From assembly GCA_016194705.1 (NCBI GenBank), contig JACQAZ010000041.1:124001-188000 (forward strand): a DNA stretch of 64,000 nucleotides, in the 5' to 3' direction. Under the pieces are notes generated by a model. The model was not told where the DNA came from. It saw nothing but the letters and a program-made list of their open reading frames with translations, and made no database searches. Position 1 is the stretch's first letter; the number at the start of each line of letters is the position of its first letter. Position numbers and translations under genes: made by a program. This document shows, one piece after another, positions 1 to 8,947 of this stretch. This stretch comes from Elusimicrobiota bacterium. GTDB taxonomy: Bacteria > Elusimicrobiota > Elusimicrobia > UBA1565 > UBA9628.

Positions 1-1
1 C

Positions 2-334
2 GAGGTCGCGTGCTCGAAGCTCGTGCCCGTCTACCTGAGCGATCTCAAGCAGGACTCCTGCGTGAACATCTTCAAGAGGCTCTTCCCGCGCAAGGGCGAC
101 CCCGCCCTGTGCCGCTATCTCGAAGGCAGCCCGAGCGACTGGATGGGGCGCTGCCTCGGCCTGGTCGCCTTCAACAACGCCTTCTGGTCTAAGGACATCA
201 AACTCTGCGGCGACCACGAGCTCTGCTACGCCTTCATGGGCGACAAGGCCCGCAGCCTGGGCCCGCGCGCCGAGAGGCTCAAGGCCGCGGTCTGCGGCTT
301 GCCCCCGGACGCCGCCTCCGGGGGCCGGCGCTGA
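2..334 (+). CDS. C-terminal part of a secreted cysteine-rich family protein (5' end outside window)
   Basis: The window opens inside an ORF whose last 110 codons are visible, ending with TGA at 332-334. The fragment has regularly spaced cysteines and finishes with the signature LCGDHELCYAFMG. I see the same signature (CGDxxLCxxxMG) near the C-terminus of six other genes in the first 28 kb, with a degenerate form in a seventh. No enzyme motif is visible. The sister proteins have signal peptides, so this one is probably periplasmic and disulfide-bonded, but its own N-terminus is not in the window. Its stop abuts the stop of the convergent gene 335-2092 (TGATCA), leaving no room for a terminator. 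Function unknown; family membership is clear from the motif. Confidence 0.75.
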   Translation, partial: EVACSKLVPVYLSDLKQDSCVNIFKRLFPRKGDPALCRYLEGSPSDWMGRCLGLVAFNNAFWSKDIKLCGDHELCYAFMGDKARSLGPRAERLKAAVCGLPPDAASGGRR

Positions 335-2092
335 TCAGCGGGCGCGGCCCGCGAGGCGCTCGATGCTCTTCTCGAGCGCCGAGAGGATTTCCTCGCGCCG
401 CGCGAAGTCGGCGCTCATGAAGCCCTCCGCCGACCCCTCCGAATCCCGGGCCCGGCCGAGCTTGCCCCGCGCGTCGCGCAGGACCGCGGAGACTTTGCCG
501 GGCAGGTCGGCGCGCGAGAAGAACGCGCAGGCGTTGCGGCGGAGCTCGCCCTCGTAGCCCTGGCAGGTCCTCGCACCCCCGCCCATCAGAACGGCGCAGT
601 AGCGCGACGCTCCGCAGAGCGCCGGGTCGCGGCCGCGCACGGCCTTGGCGAAGGCCGCGTAGCCCAGGCAGCGCTCGTGGACCATCGCGTCCGGCAGCTC
701 AGGGCAGACCGTTTCGTCTCCCGTCACGAACCGCAGCATCTTCGGGCAGGTCTTGGCGATGGACGCGTTGTCGAAAAAGGGCGAGAGCGCCCCGCAGGTC
801 GTGGTCGTGCTGCCCGAAAACCCGGCGACGATCGCGCACGAGCGCTCGAGAGAGTCCAGCTTGAAGTCGCGGTCTCCGATCACGTTCCGGGTGACGCAGA
901 GGCTCGCCGTCTGCGAGCTGCGCGTGACCATGGCCTTGGCGATGGCCGCCTCGTAGTAGAGCGTCTCGCACAGGAGCTCGAGGGTGATCGCGGGAACGCC
1001 CTCCTCGCGCGTGATGAAGCCGCGCAGCGCCTTGAGCTCGCCGCAGGACTGCGCGCCGCCCTGCGCGTAGGCGCGGCAGAGGGAATAGCGCTCCAGGTCC
1101 GGCTCGACGGCCGCGGACAACTCGTCGGCGAGAGCGCCGTTGAACCCGTTCTTGTAATCCTGGAGCAGGGCTTCGAAAGAGAGGGAGGACTCGCAGGGCT
1201 TGCCCGCGGAGAGGCGGCCGACGAAGGCTTGAGCCGCGAGGATGCGCTCGTCGACTTGGCGCACGAGCGCGGCGTCGAGGGCCGCCGGGCCTCCGCAGCG
1301 GCCGCGGCCTTCGAGCCGGCAGGCGAGCATCCGCGCTTTTTGCGCGTACGGGGCGCAGGCTTGGGGCCCGGCGCCCATCGCCGCGCGGCAAAGGGCCGAG
1401 TCGCCGCACCGGGCCGGCTCCCGCAGGAGGGAGGCGGTCCGAAACGCGGCGTTGGCCTCGCAGACCTCCTGCGCCGTGGGCTCGCCTCCCAGGTCCTTGC
1501 ACAGGTCCGCGTCGCCGGCTAAGAGCCGCATCTCCTTCGGGCATAGCTCGAAAGACGAGCGGCGCGCGAAGTACGGCTCGAGCATGCGGCAGGCCGTCTC
1601 GGGGTCCGTCGACGGCTCCGACATGACCGCGCAGGCCTCATCGACGGTTCCCGCGCGGAAGTTCGCGTGGCCCATCTCCTCGTGCCCGCGGCAGGCCTCC
1701 CGCATCCCGGGACCGTCCCCGGCGGATTTGGCCCGGCTGAAGGAAAGGTCGTAATAATCCGAAAGGCAGAGGAAGTCGTAGGCTTGGGGCCTCGCAAGAG
1801 ATTTCTTCTCCGCCTTGCCGTACTCGAGCCGGATCGGAAAGGCCTTGAGCCGCCCGCAGAGTCCGGATTGGCCGGATGCGTAGGCGAGGCAGGCGCTGTC
1901 AAGCTCGGCCAATCCCATCAGACGGGCGTCGGGGGTTTTTACGGAGGAGAGAATTCCCAGGAGCGCGTCGGCGCTGTCAGCGCTCGCGGCGGCCCGCGCT
2001 CCCGGCGCAGGCCACACGCACAGGATGGCCGCCAGCAGCGACGGCCGGAGCAGGCTCAGCGGCCTTTCCCGTCGGACGAGAGGAGGGTGCAT
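335..2092 (-). CDS. Secreted cysteine-rich protein with two tandem family domains
   Basis: A 585-residue protein that starts at ATG 2092 with GGTAAGG upstream as a possible ribosome site. Residues about 1-35 look like a signal peptide ending in an Ala-rich stretch. The mature part contains the cysteine-rich domain twice. The first copy (about residues 60-260) has LCLSDYY, HEEMGHANF, a DPETACRMLEPYF block and ends CGDSALCRAAMG. The second (about 330-540) has LCETLYY, a CAIVAGF block and ends LCGASRYCAVLMG. The C-terminal 50 residues are charged and probably helical. No known domain is recognised. It lies 14 bases downstream of another family member on the same strand (2107-3250), so the two are probably cotranscribed. 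Likely periplasmic; function unknown. Confidence 0.85.
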   Translation of the reverse strand: MHPPLVRRERPLSLLRPSLLAAILCVWPAPGARAAASADSADALLGILSSVKTPDARLMGLAELDSACLAYASGQSGLCGRLKAFPIRLEYGKAEKKSLARPQAYDFLCLSDYYDLSFSRAKSAGDGPGMREACRGHEEMGHANFRAGTVDEACAVMSEPSTDPETACRMLEPYFARRSSFELCPKEMRLLAGDADLCKDLGGEPTAQEVCEANAAFRTASLLREPARCGDSALCRAAMGAGPQACAPYAQKARMLACRLEGRGRCGGPAALDAALVRQVDERILAAQAFVGRLSAGKPCESSLSFEALLQDYKNGFNGALADELSAAVEPDLERYSLCRAYAQGGAQSCGELKALRGFITREEGVPAITLELLCETLYYEAAIAKAMVTRSSQTASLCVTRNVIGDRDFKLDSLERSCAIVAGFSGSTTTTCGALSPFFDNASIAKTCPKMLRFVTGDETVCPELPDAMVHERCLGYAAFAKAVRGRDPALCGASRYCAVLMGGGARTCQGYEGELRRNACAFFSRADLPGKVSAVLRDARGKLGRARDSEGSAEGFMSADFARREEILSALEKSIERLAGRAR

Positions 2093-2106
2093 GCCTTACC
2101 AGAGCG

Positions 2107-3250
2107 CTAATTCGGCTTCGGTGCGGCCCGGCGCGCCGGAGCGGCCTTTCCGCTCGAGGCTTGAGCGAGCGCGAGCCGATCACGCAGCGTCGCGATGCGC
2201 TCCATGCGCCTGTCGACCTCCAGGGAAAGCCGCGCGTCGGCCGCGCTGCCGAGGGAAGCCGCGAGCTTCGAGAGCGACGCCTCGATCCGGTCGAAGGCGG
2301 GTTTCACCTTGTCCCTCAGGACCTGGCAGACCCGCTGACTTGCTGGTGCGAGGAACTCCCCCGAAACGTCGACGCCCATCATCTGCTTGCACAGCAGCGA
2401 GTCGCCGCAGAGCGCGGGTTTCTTGGCGCGGTAGGCTGCATGGAAAGACGAGTACGCCTCAAGATCGATCATGATCCGGCCTTCCTTGCTCGCCGCGACC
2501 GGCGCGCATAATTCGATCTGGCCGGCGATAGCGCCGAAAGTGCAGCGGCACATCGGCAGCCCCGCCATCCGTGTCAGGGATTTCGGCATCCAATCGCGGC
2601 ATAGGACAACCGGGTCCGCCATGTGTTCCGCCATGGTCCGGCAGTCTTGCGCGATTTGAGCGGCGCTGGGGGCGGGATCTTCGCCGGCGTCCTTGCGGTA
2701 GTTCGCGCAGGCCTGCGCGAACCGCGGGGAGGCGGCGTTGAACTCGCGGACGAAGACCATCTCGTCGTATTGGTGCCGGCACCACTCGTCTCCTCCGACC
2801 ATCTGGCCCATGTTCTTCCAAATTGTAGCGTAACGGGCGCAGAGCCGCGCAGAGGTCGGGGTTTCCGGCGGCGTAGGCCTTGAACCGGACGTACTCGTAA
2901 GAGGCGATGTAGATCCCCGTGCTGATCGCCGCGGCGTCGTCGGAGGAGTACGCCCCGGAAGAGAGGTCCTTGAGCGTCTTGTCAAGAGAGAACGAGGCGC
3001 GGCATTCGTCCATGAAGTCGGCCGGGGTCTCGTGCCCTGGGCCCAAGACGGCGGCGCTCGACTTCTCGAGTCGGATGAGCAGCGCCTCGACCTCGTCGAG
3101 TCCTTTGTCGACGTCCTGCAGGAACGGGTCTGCGGCGGCCGGCGCCGGACTCGACGCGGGGCCGGAAGAGGAGCCTGGTGTCGGAGCGGGCGCGGCGGCC
3201 GCCAGAAATGGGCTCATCAACGCCATCAAGACCAACGGCGCTTTCATCAT
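2107..3250 (-). CDS. Secreted cysteine-rich family protein, interrupted by an apparent 1-base frameshift
   Basis: The N-terminal half reads in one frame from ATG 3250: a signal peptide MMKAPLVLMALMSPFLAAAA, a Pro/Ala-rich linker, then a helical part to LCAALRPLRYN. The C-terminal half reads in another frame from WKNMGQMVGGDEWCRHQYD through LCGDSLLCKQMMG to a Lys/Arg-rich end. Dropping one base from the A-run at 2820-2822 (TTT on the coding strand) joins the halves as RPLRYN-WKNMGQ, which restores the DEWCRxxYD element found in paralogues (for example CRQWYND in the 15.6-17.0 kb gene). Both halves are therefore one gene, either truly broken or mis-sequenced. Coordinates cover the repaired gene. 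It precedes 335-2092 by 14 bases. Confidence 0.75.
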
Positions 3251-3294
3251 CGCGTCACCGCTTCTGCATCCCGGGGCCGGAGACCCTTGCGGCC

Positions 3295-3780
3295 CTACTG
3301 GCGCAGCTTCGCCGCGCGCCTCTGCATCTCTTCCTTGGGAACGTCCTCCTTATGCGTGGCAAGGAACCAAACGTAGCCGAAGCCGTCCTCCACGGAGCCG
3401 GCGCGGTCGCCGTAGTATTGGTCCTTGACGGGTTGGGAAAGTTTCGCCCCCGCCTTGAGAGCGCGGTCGACCGCGCGGTCGACGTCCTCGACGTAGAGGT
3501 ACAGCATGACGGGGCAGCCGAAGCTTACGGGACTGCGAGTCCCCGTCTTGGAATTTTCCTCGGCGAGCATGACGTGGCAAATGCCGATCTTAAGGTCGGC
3601 ATGCATGACCTTGCCGTCCGGCGCGTCCAGCCGCAAGGACTCTATGGCGCCGAAGGCTTTCTTGTAGAAGTTAATGGCGCGCGCCGCATCTCGGACGACG
3701 AGGTAGGGGATGAGGCTGTGGTGACTGGGATGGGCGGTCGGATTGGGCGGTACGGTCGCGGCCGGGTCTTTCTTGGACAT
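3295..3780 (-). CDS. VOC / glyoxalase-fold protein, PhnB-like
   Basis: About 161 residues from ATG 3780, preceded by the good ribosome site CAGGAG. An upstream in-frame extension to 3900 lacks support. The sequence shows the repeated betaalphabetabetabeta pattern of the vicinal-oxygen-chelate fold: IPYLVVRDAARAINFYKKAF at about residue 24, ADLKIGICHVMLAEE in the middle, LYLYVEDVDRAVDRA at the start of the second half, and DGFGYVWFLATHKEDV near the end. This is the usual layout and length of PhnB-like VOC proteins, many of which have no assigned substrate. It is cytosolic (no signal). It may be cotranscribed with the downstream cysteine-rich gene, 44 bases away, but no functional link is evident. 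Confidence 0.85.
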   Translation of the reverse strand: MSKKDPAATVPPNPTAHPSHHSLIPYLVVRDAARAINFYKKAFGAIESLRLDAPDGKVMHADLKIGICHVMLAEENSKTGTRSPVSFGCPVMLYLYVEDVDRAVDRALKAGAKLSQPVKDQYYGDRAGSVEDGFGYVWFLATHKEDVPKEEMQRRAAKLRQ

Positions 3781-3893
3781 GGGCGCTCCTGGTCGAGTGG
3801 TTGGCGACTGCTCAAAACCTATCAAATTTTTCGGGGGTGTTGGGGAAAATTTAGGACGGCATATCCCGTCGACGTGAAAAATCAGATGCCTGG

Positions 3894-3922
3894 TGGACAA
3901 ACCACGGGATACCTGTTAAACT
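3894..3922 (+). promoter_or_regulatory. Promoter of the FG-GAP gene, leaderless type
   Basis: TGGACA (3894-3899), a 17-base spacer and TAAACT (3917-3922). Only nine bases separate the -10 box from ATG 3932 and there is no ribosome site, so the mRNA should begin at or next to the start codon. Confidence 0.6.
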
Positions 3923-3931
3923 ATTGAAGCG

Positions 3932-6310
3932 ATGAACCGCCGCGGAACGCCGTCCATCCTCGCGCTCTTCGTGTGTGTCCTGCTCGCCTCCAATGCCGCC
4001 GCGGCCGCCCGCCATAAATCGCCGCCTCGCTACTCGCCCGTGCCCTGGCAGATGACGCCCGTCGACGCCGCGTCGCTGCCGGGCCGCTGCGACGCCGACC
4101 GGCTCGCCCTCGAGAAGAACTCGGTCGACATCGTCCCCTATCGGACGGCGGAGGTTCCCGACCGCTTCGAGGTCTCGCTCGAGCAGCAGATGGACGGGCT
4201 GCTGGCCGGCGGCGACCCGAACAACAAGTGGACCAAGAGCGTGCGCCACAACCCCATGCCGACGATCTATTTCTCCAAGGCCGCCGACTATTACAACCAC
4301 CGCCGCGAGATCCAGGGCAAGCTGGAGTCCCGCCTCTCCCGCATGACCGGCAAGGACCGGGAAAGGGCGCTCGGCAACTACGCCCAGGAGCTGCTCTTCC
4401 TGGGCGAGTTCGCCAAGGTCGTCACTTTTTTCGGGCCCGGGTCGCCGGCGGGGAGGGAATCCGGTCAGAACGGCGAGGTGAACTTCGCCATGGCGCAGGC
4501 GCTCTTTCGCCTCGGCAAGTACAAGCAGTCGCTGCCGTACGCCGAGCGCGCGTACCGGCAGCTCGAGGACGCCTCGCTCGACACGCGCTGGCAGGCGATG
4601 GTCAGCGCGGTCGGAGCGTACGGGCAGGACGTCTTCAACCGCAAATCCGACCTCTTCGATCTGAAGCTCGTCAAGAAGCTCTTCCCGAAGCGGAAATGGG
4701 AGCTGCCGTTCGAGGACGCCACGGCGCGGATGGGTCTGGACAAGGACCAGTGGGGCGGCACCGGCGCGGCGGGCTTCGTCGATCTCGACGGCAGCGGCTG
4801 GGAGGATCTCGTGCTCGAGCGCAAGTACTTCCCCTGGCACGTCTACAAGAACGTCCAGGGTCGGGCCTTCGAGCCTCTCACGGACGAGAAGCTGGGCGGG
4901 CGGACGCCCTGCAACCAGATCATCACCAACGCCGCGGACATCGACAATGACGGCAAGCCCGATCTCGTGCGGCAATGCTGCAATTTCGACGGCAAGGGCC
5001 CCAATACGGTCCTCAAGAACAAGGGCGGCATGACCTTCGAGGACATCACTCGCTCCTCCGGCCTGACATGGAAGAAAAGCGGCCTCTCGGTGTGCTGGCT
5101 CGACTACGACCTCGACGGCAACGTCGACCTTCTGGTCAACGATTTTTACGGTCAAAGCAAGCTCTACCGCAACCGCGGCGACGGCACCTTCGAGGATTCG
5201 ACCGAGGCGGCCGGCATCCGGACCCCGGGCGGCGGGAAGGACCGGCCCGACAACTTGGGCGGCGTCGGCTGCGCCGCGGGAGACCTCCACGGTACCGGCT
5301 ACCCGGACCTCTTCGTGCAGGGCTGGGGCTGGCGCCGCTTCTACCGCAACCGCGGCAACGGCACCTTCGAGGACGCCACCGAGAAGGCGGGCCTCGGCTC
5401 CGGGGAGGGGCACGTGGGCTGGTACGCCTCGCTGCTGGACTACGACAACGACGGCAAGCTCGATCTCTTGGTCGGCTCCTACGTCGTGACCTCGGATGAG
5501 ATGTGGAGCATCGGCCCGACCTGCGTGTGCAGCAACATGATCTCGGAGACCGGGTTCCAGGACCGCGAGTGGAAGGCCGCCTCGACGATCTTCCGCAACA
5601 ACGGCGACGGGACCTTCACCGACAAGGGCGAGACGACGCGCTTCATGCCGCTGGGCGCCATGGGCTACGCCCACGCCGACTGGAACAACGACGGCCACGA
5701 GGACATCGTCCTCTCCTGCGGAGGCTCGCACTTCCAGCAGATCGAGCCCTATCTGTTCTATCAGAACAACGGCGACGGCACCTTCACGAACATGACGCCG
5801 TTTGCCATGCTCGGGCTCTGGGGGAAGGGCCACGGGGTCGGCTTCGGCGATTACGATCACGACGGCTGCGTCGACATGGTCATCAACAACGGCGGTCCCC
5901 TGCCGGGCGACCTCTTCCAGAGCCGTCTCTGGCACAACACCTGCGCCGGCGCAAACCATTGGCTCCAGGTCTCATTTAAGCCCGGGCCCGGGACCAACGG
6001 CTCCGCGATCGGCGCCGTCGTGACCATGACCGCCGGCCCGCTCACGCAGGCGAAGATCCTTCAGTCGGGAGGGTCCCTGTCGGTGAACTCGCTGACCCTG
6101 CACTTCGGACTCGGCGCCAACGCAAAGATCGACCGCATCGTCGTCGCCTGGCCCAACGGCCGCAAGGACAAGACGACGCTGCGCGAGGTGCCCGTCGACC
6201 GCGCCATCGAGATCGACGAGCAGACCGGGTCCTATCGGACCCTTTGGGCCCCTCAGCCGAAATCCGCCTCGGCGCAGCCTTCCTCCAAGAAGAAGCCCTC
6301 GCGGGGCTAG
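3932..6310 (+). CDS. Secreted FG-GAP/VCBS repeat protein with C-terminal ASPIC/UnbV domain (CRTAC1-like)
   Basis: A 792-residue protein with a signal peptide (residues 1-27, ending AAAAA). Residues about 50-250 are helical and TPR-like. From about residue 270 onward there are at least seven calcium-loop FG-GAP repeats of the form DxDxDGxxDL, for example DIDNDGKPDLV, DYDLDGNVDLLV, DYDNDGKLDLLV and DYDHDGCVDMVI, each followed by YRNxGxGTFxD. The last 110 residues match the ASPIC/UnbV pattern (NGSAIGAVVTM, VNSLTLHFGLGANAKIDRI, VAWPNGRKD). Such proteins form secreted beta-propellers with a binding or adhesion role; the ligand is unknown here. It is convergent with the RnfD-like gene, the two stop codons interlocking in CTAG at 6307-6310. 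Confidence 0.92.
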   Translation: MNRRGTPSILALFVCVLLASNAAAAARHKSPPRYSPVPWQMTPVDAASLPGRCDADRLALEKNSVDIVPYRTAEVPDRFEVSLEQQMDGLLAGGDPNNKWTKSVRHNPMPTIYFSKAADYYNHRREIQGKLESRLSRMTGKDRERALGNYAQELLFLGEFAKVVTFFGPGSPAGRESGQNGEVNFAMAQALFRLGKYKQSLPYAERAYRQLEDASLDTRWQAMVSAVGAYGQDVFNRKSDLFDLKLVKKLFPKRKWELPFEDATARMGLDKDQWGGTGAAGFVDLDGSGWEDLVLERKYFPWHVYKNVQGRAFEPLTDEKLGGRTPCNQIITNAADIDNDGKPDLVRQCCNFDGKGPNTVLKNKGGMTFEDITRSSGLTWKKSGLSVCWLDYDLDGNVDLLVNDFYGQSKLYRNRGDGTFEDSTEAAGIRTPGGGKDRPDNLGGVGCAAGDLHGTGYPDLFVQGWGWRRFYRNRGNGTFEDATEKAGLGSGEGHVGWYASLLDYDNDGKLDLLVGSYVVTSDEMWSIGPTCVCSNMISETGFQDREWKAASTIFRNNGDGTFTDKGETTRFMPLGAMGYAHADWNNDGHEDIVLSCGGSHFQQIEPYLFYQNNGDGTFTNMTPFAMLGLWGKGHGVGFGDYDHDGCVDMVINNGGPLPGDLFQSRLWHNTCAGANHWLQVSFKPGPGTNGSAIGAVVTMTAGPLTQAKILQSGGSLSVNSLTLHFGLGANAKIDRIVVAWPNGRKDKTTLREVPVDRAIEIDEQTGSYRTLWAPQPKSASAQPSSKKKPSRG

Positions 6311-7140
6311 AGCGCCCGGCTCACGGGCCGCCAGACGCGTTCGGGCTCGGGCGGCCGGAAGGCCTCGCGGAAGAAGGGCACGAAACCGTCCAGGACGAAC
6401 AGCGCGAAGAAGGGCGCGTAGGAAATCTGCGCAAGCCGCAGTGCGCTCTCCAGGACGCCCAGGGCGACGCCGAAGACCAGGCGCCCCGCGCGCGTCTCGG
6501 GGGTCGTCATGGGATCGGTGATCATGAAGAAGGTGAAGAGTTGGAACGCCGCTCCCGTCATCGGGCCCGCGACGCTCATGGGATTGGCGCCGGTCAAGGC
6601 GCTGCGTGCGAGCACGCCGACGGCGAAGGTAAGGACATAGGCCGCGGCCAGATCGAGCCTGTTGGCGCGCCAGACGGTCAGGGCCCCCAGGCACGCGACG
6701 GCGGCCATCCCCGCCGGCGAGCCGCCCCAGCGCCCCGCCACCACGTTCATCTCGCCGCTGAAGAAGAACAGGCCGAAGACGAGCCCGAAGGCCGTGGGAT
6801 TGAAGATGTGCCTCCCGCCGACGCGGATGAAGTGCTTCGAGAGCATCGAGAGCGCGCCGATGGCCGCGTACGGCCAGACGTCGGGAGAGTCGCACAGAAG
6901 CAGGAGCCCGCACGCGGAGATCAGCCCGCTGAAGGGGACCAGCAGAAGCCCGCGATAGAAGAAGATCAGCGCCGCGTCGACGCCGAGGCAGGCGGCCGCT
7001 CCGGCCGCGAACTGAGCCGGGCTTCGGGAAAAGCACGGCGAGGACAGGGCGTAGACGACGTATGAGAACAGGAAGCAGAGCTGCAGCCAGCGCGGGTCGG
7101 CCCAGCCCGGATAGATGAGCTCCCGCGGCGGCCGCCTCAT
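6307..7140 (-). CDS. RnfD/NqrB (NQR2/RnfD/RnfE)-family membrane protein, solitary
   Basis: About 277 residues with seven or eight hydrophobic membrane segments. The family-typical segment HIFNPTAFGLVFGLFFF sits in the middle and FMITDPMTTPETRAGR in the later half; both are hallmarks of RnfD/NqrB. In complete Rnf or Nqr pumps this subunit carries covalently bound FMN on the Thr of an SGAT-like motif; here the corresponding stretch reads GPMTGAAFQ, so that Thr appears to be replaced. No other rnf or nqr subunit is nearby. ATG 7140 overlaps the upstream FG-GAP gene by four bases (ATGA), indicating translational coupling. It probably works with the flanking FG-GAP/ASPIC proteins rather than in a sodium pump (inference). 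Confidence 0.8.
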   Translation of the reverse strand: MRRPPRELIYPGWADPRWLQLCFLFSYVVYALSSPCFSRSPAQFAAGAAACLGVDAALIFFYRGLLLVPFSGLISACGLLLLCDSPDVWPYAAIGALSMLSKHFIRVGGRHIFNPTAFGLVFGLFFFSGEMNVVAGRWGGSPAGMAAVACLGALTVWRANRLDLAAAYVLTFAVGVLARSALTGANPMSVAGPMTGAAFQLFTFFMITDPMTTPETRAGRLVFGVALGVLESALRLAQISYAPFFALFVLDGFVPFFREAFRPPEPERVWRPVSRAL

Positions 7141-8912
7141 CTGGGCTCGGTCACCGTGTGATAGCGGCGCAGGGCCAGGCTGGCGAGGACCTGCTTGGTC
7201 CCGCTGGGCCAGCGGATGGAGACCGACTTGAGCGCGGCGCGCTCCCCGAGGCCGAAGAGAAGCCTCTTGTCGCTCTCGCTCTCGAATCCGTTGCCCGGCT
7301 CGAGCTCCCGCGAGAGCTTGTGCCCGCCCCTGAGCTCCACGGTCACGAGCGCGCCGAAGGCGTCGCGGGCGCTGCGCGTGCCCACCAGCGAGAAGCCGAT
7401 CCAATCGTTGCGGTTCCTCTGCTCGTTGCGGTAGAAGCGCAGCGGCTGGCCGACGGCGGCCATCACGAGGCTCGGGCTCCCCTCGTTGAGGTAGTCGATG
7501 ACGGCGAGCCCGCGCCCGTCGGAGACGTCGCGGCCGATGGCCGTCAGCGCGCTGATGTCCTCGAAGCGGCCGTCCTCGGCCTGGCGGAAGACGCACTTGT
7601 GCTGGTAGCCCGCGAAGCTCGCGTCGCCGAACTCCGGCCAGAGGGCGGCGTCCCCCTGCAGGCGCCACATGCTGGCGTCGATGAGCTCTCTGTTGTACCA
7701 GAAGTTCTTCCTCGGATCCCCCGAGATCATCCCGTTGGACACGACGATGTCGAGGCGGCCCTCGTTGGCCAGGTCGACGAACTTGATGCCCCAGGACCAG
7801 CCGCAGCGCGAGACCCCCGCGCTCCTGCCGATCTCGCGCCAGCGCCCGACCTCGTCCTTCTCCCACAGCGCGTTGAAGCCTTCGCAGTGGCCGGGCTCGT
7901 AGATGTCGGTGACGTAAAGCGCGGGCCGGCCGCCGCCGCGCAGGTCGGCGATCTCGGCGCTCATCGCGAAGTGGCTGTATTTGCGGCCCAGCTCGACCGA
8001 GGCGTCGCGGAAGCGCCCGCCTTCGTTGTAGTAGAGCTGGTCGGAGTTGAAGTCGGTGGCGAGATACAGGTCGGGGCGGCCCGTCCCGCGCAGATCGTAG
8101 ACTCCGACCGCGTGGGTCCAGCCGATGCTCGAGATGCCGCCGTTGCCCGGGGCGCGCGAGAAGGTGCCGTCGCGGTTGTTGCGGTAGAGGACGGCGGGGC
8201 CGCCGCGGGCCGCGTAGGTCATCCGCGTCGGCATGAAGCGCGTCGTCGAGGGCCGGTTGAGGTCCGCCTCCGGATAGAAGCCGCCGATGAGGACGTCGAG
8301 CCAGCCGTCCCCGTCGTAGTCGAGGACGTTGGCGGCGTGGGCGTAGCCGCAGTGGTCGAGCCCGGCCTTGCCGGCGGCCTCCGTGAAGGTCCCGTCGCCG
8401 TTGTTGTGGAAGAGCCTCGGGCACCAGGTCGTCGTGATCAGCAGGTCGGGCCGGCCGTCGTTGTCGTAGTCGAAGAAAAGCGCGCGCAGGGAGCCGTCGC
8501 GCTGGTTGACGTCGGCCACGCCGGCGCGCTGGGCGACGTCGGTGAAGGTGCCGTCGTGGTTGTTGCGGTAGAGGCGGTTCTTGGAGCCCACGGCCGCGTT
8601 GGTCACGTAGATGTCCTGATAGCCGTCGCCGTCGAAGTCCGCCACGGCCACGCTGGCTCCGGCAAGCCCGGCGAGGTAGGGCGCGACGTTGGCCAGGGAG
8701 GCATGCACGCTGAGCTTCTCGTGAACGTTGAGCAGGCCGGCCGCCCGCGACGCCTCGACCAGACTGAAGGGCAGCGCCTCGGCCCGCGCCGCGGAGGCCG
8801 GGGCCAGCCCCGTGATCCGGCGCTGCGTCTCGCGCCGCAGGGGGATGCCCGCGCCCAAGATCAGCGAAACGACGAACAACCCCGTGTAGCGCTCCACCGG
8901 CCGCGAGGGCAT
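7137..8912 (-). CDS. FG-GAP/VCBS repeat protein with ASPIC/UnbV domain, membrane-anchored or secreted
   Basis: A 591-residue protein if it starts at ATG 8912; a GTG at 8927 would lie between the promoter's -35 and -10 boxes, so 8912 is preferred. The N-terminus is hydrophobic (YTGLFVVSLILGAGI). The body consists of FG-GAP repeats such as DFDGDGYQDIYV, DYDNDGRPDLLI, DYDGDGWLDVLI and DYLNEGSPSLVM, with YRNNxDGTF connectors. The end carries the ASPIC/UnbV pattern (DAFGALVTVEL, ESDKRLLFGLGERA, VSIRWPSGTKQ). It is a paralogue of the gene at 3.9-6.3 kb and is translationally coupled to the RnfD-like gene by a four-base overlap. Likely an extracytoplasmic beta-propeller. Confidence 0.9.
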   Translation of the reverse strand: MPSRPVERYTGLFVVSLILGAGIPLRRETQRRITGLAPASAARAEALPFSLVEASRAAGLLNVHEKLSVHASLANVAPYLAGLAGASVAVADFDGDGYQDIYVTNAAVGSKNRLYRNNHDGTFTDVAQRAGVADVNQRDGSLRALFFDYDNDGRPDLLITTTWCPRLFHNNGDGTFTEAAGKAGLDHCGYAHAANVLDYDGDGWLDVLIGGFYPEADLNRPSTTRFMPTRMTYAARGGPAVLYRNNRDGTFSRAPGNGGISSIGWTHAVGVYDLRGTGRPDLYLATDFNSDQLYYNEGGRFRDASVELGRKYSHFAMSAEIADLRGGGRPALYVTDIYEPGHCEGFNALWEKDEVGRWREIGRSAGVSRCGWSWGIKFVDLANEGRLDIVVSNGMISGDPRKNFWYNRELIDASMWRLQGDAALWPEFGDASFAGYQHKCVFRQAEDGRFEDISALTAIGRDVSDGRGLAVIDYLNEGSPSLVMAAVGQPLRFYRNEQRNRNDWIGFSLVGTRSARDAFGALVTVELRGGHKLSRELEPGNGFESESDKRLLFGLGERAALKSVSIRWPSGTKQVLASLALRRYHTVTEPR

Positions 8913-8918
8913 GCCGAT

Positions 8919-8947
8919 AGGATACACGACGGACCTGGAATCGTCAA
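8919..8947 (-). promoter_or_regulatory. Promoter of the minus-strand FG-GAP/RnfD operon, leaderless type
   Basis: On the minus strand, TTGACG (8947-8942), 17 bases, TATCCT (8924-8919), then six bases to ATG 8912. No ribosome site lies between. The promoter overlaps the 3' end of the methyltransferase gene. Confidence 0.65.

Noticed and set aside
3851..5959. A 702-codon minus-strand open frame
   Set aside because: Antisense to the FG-GAP protein; it shows only Val/Glu/Ala-rich mirror repeats of the calcium loops and no domain.
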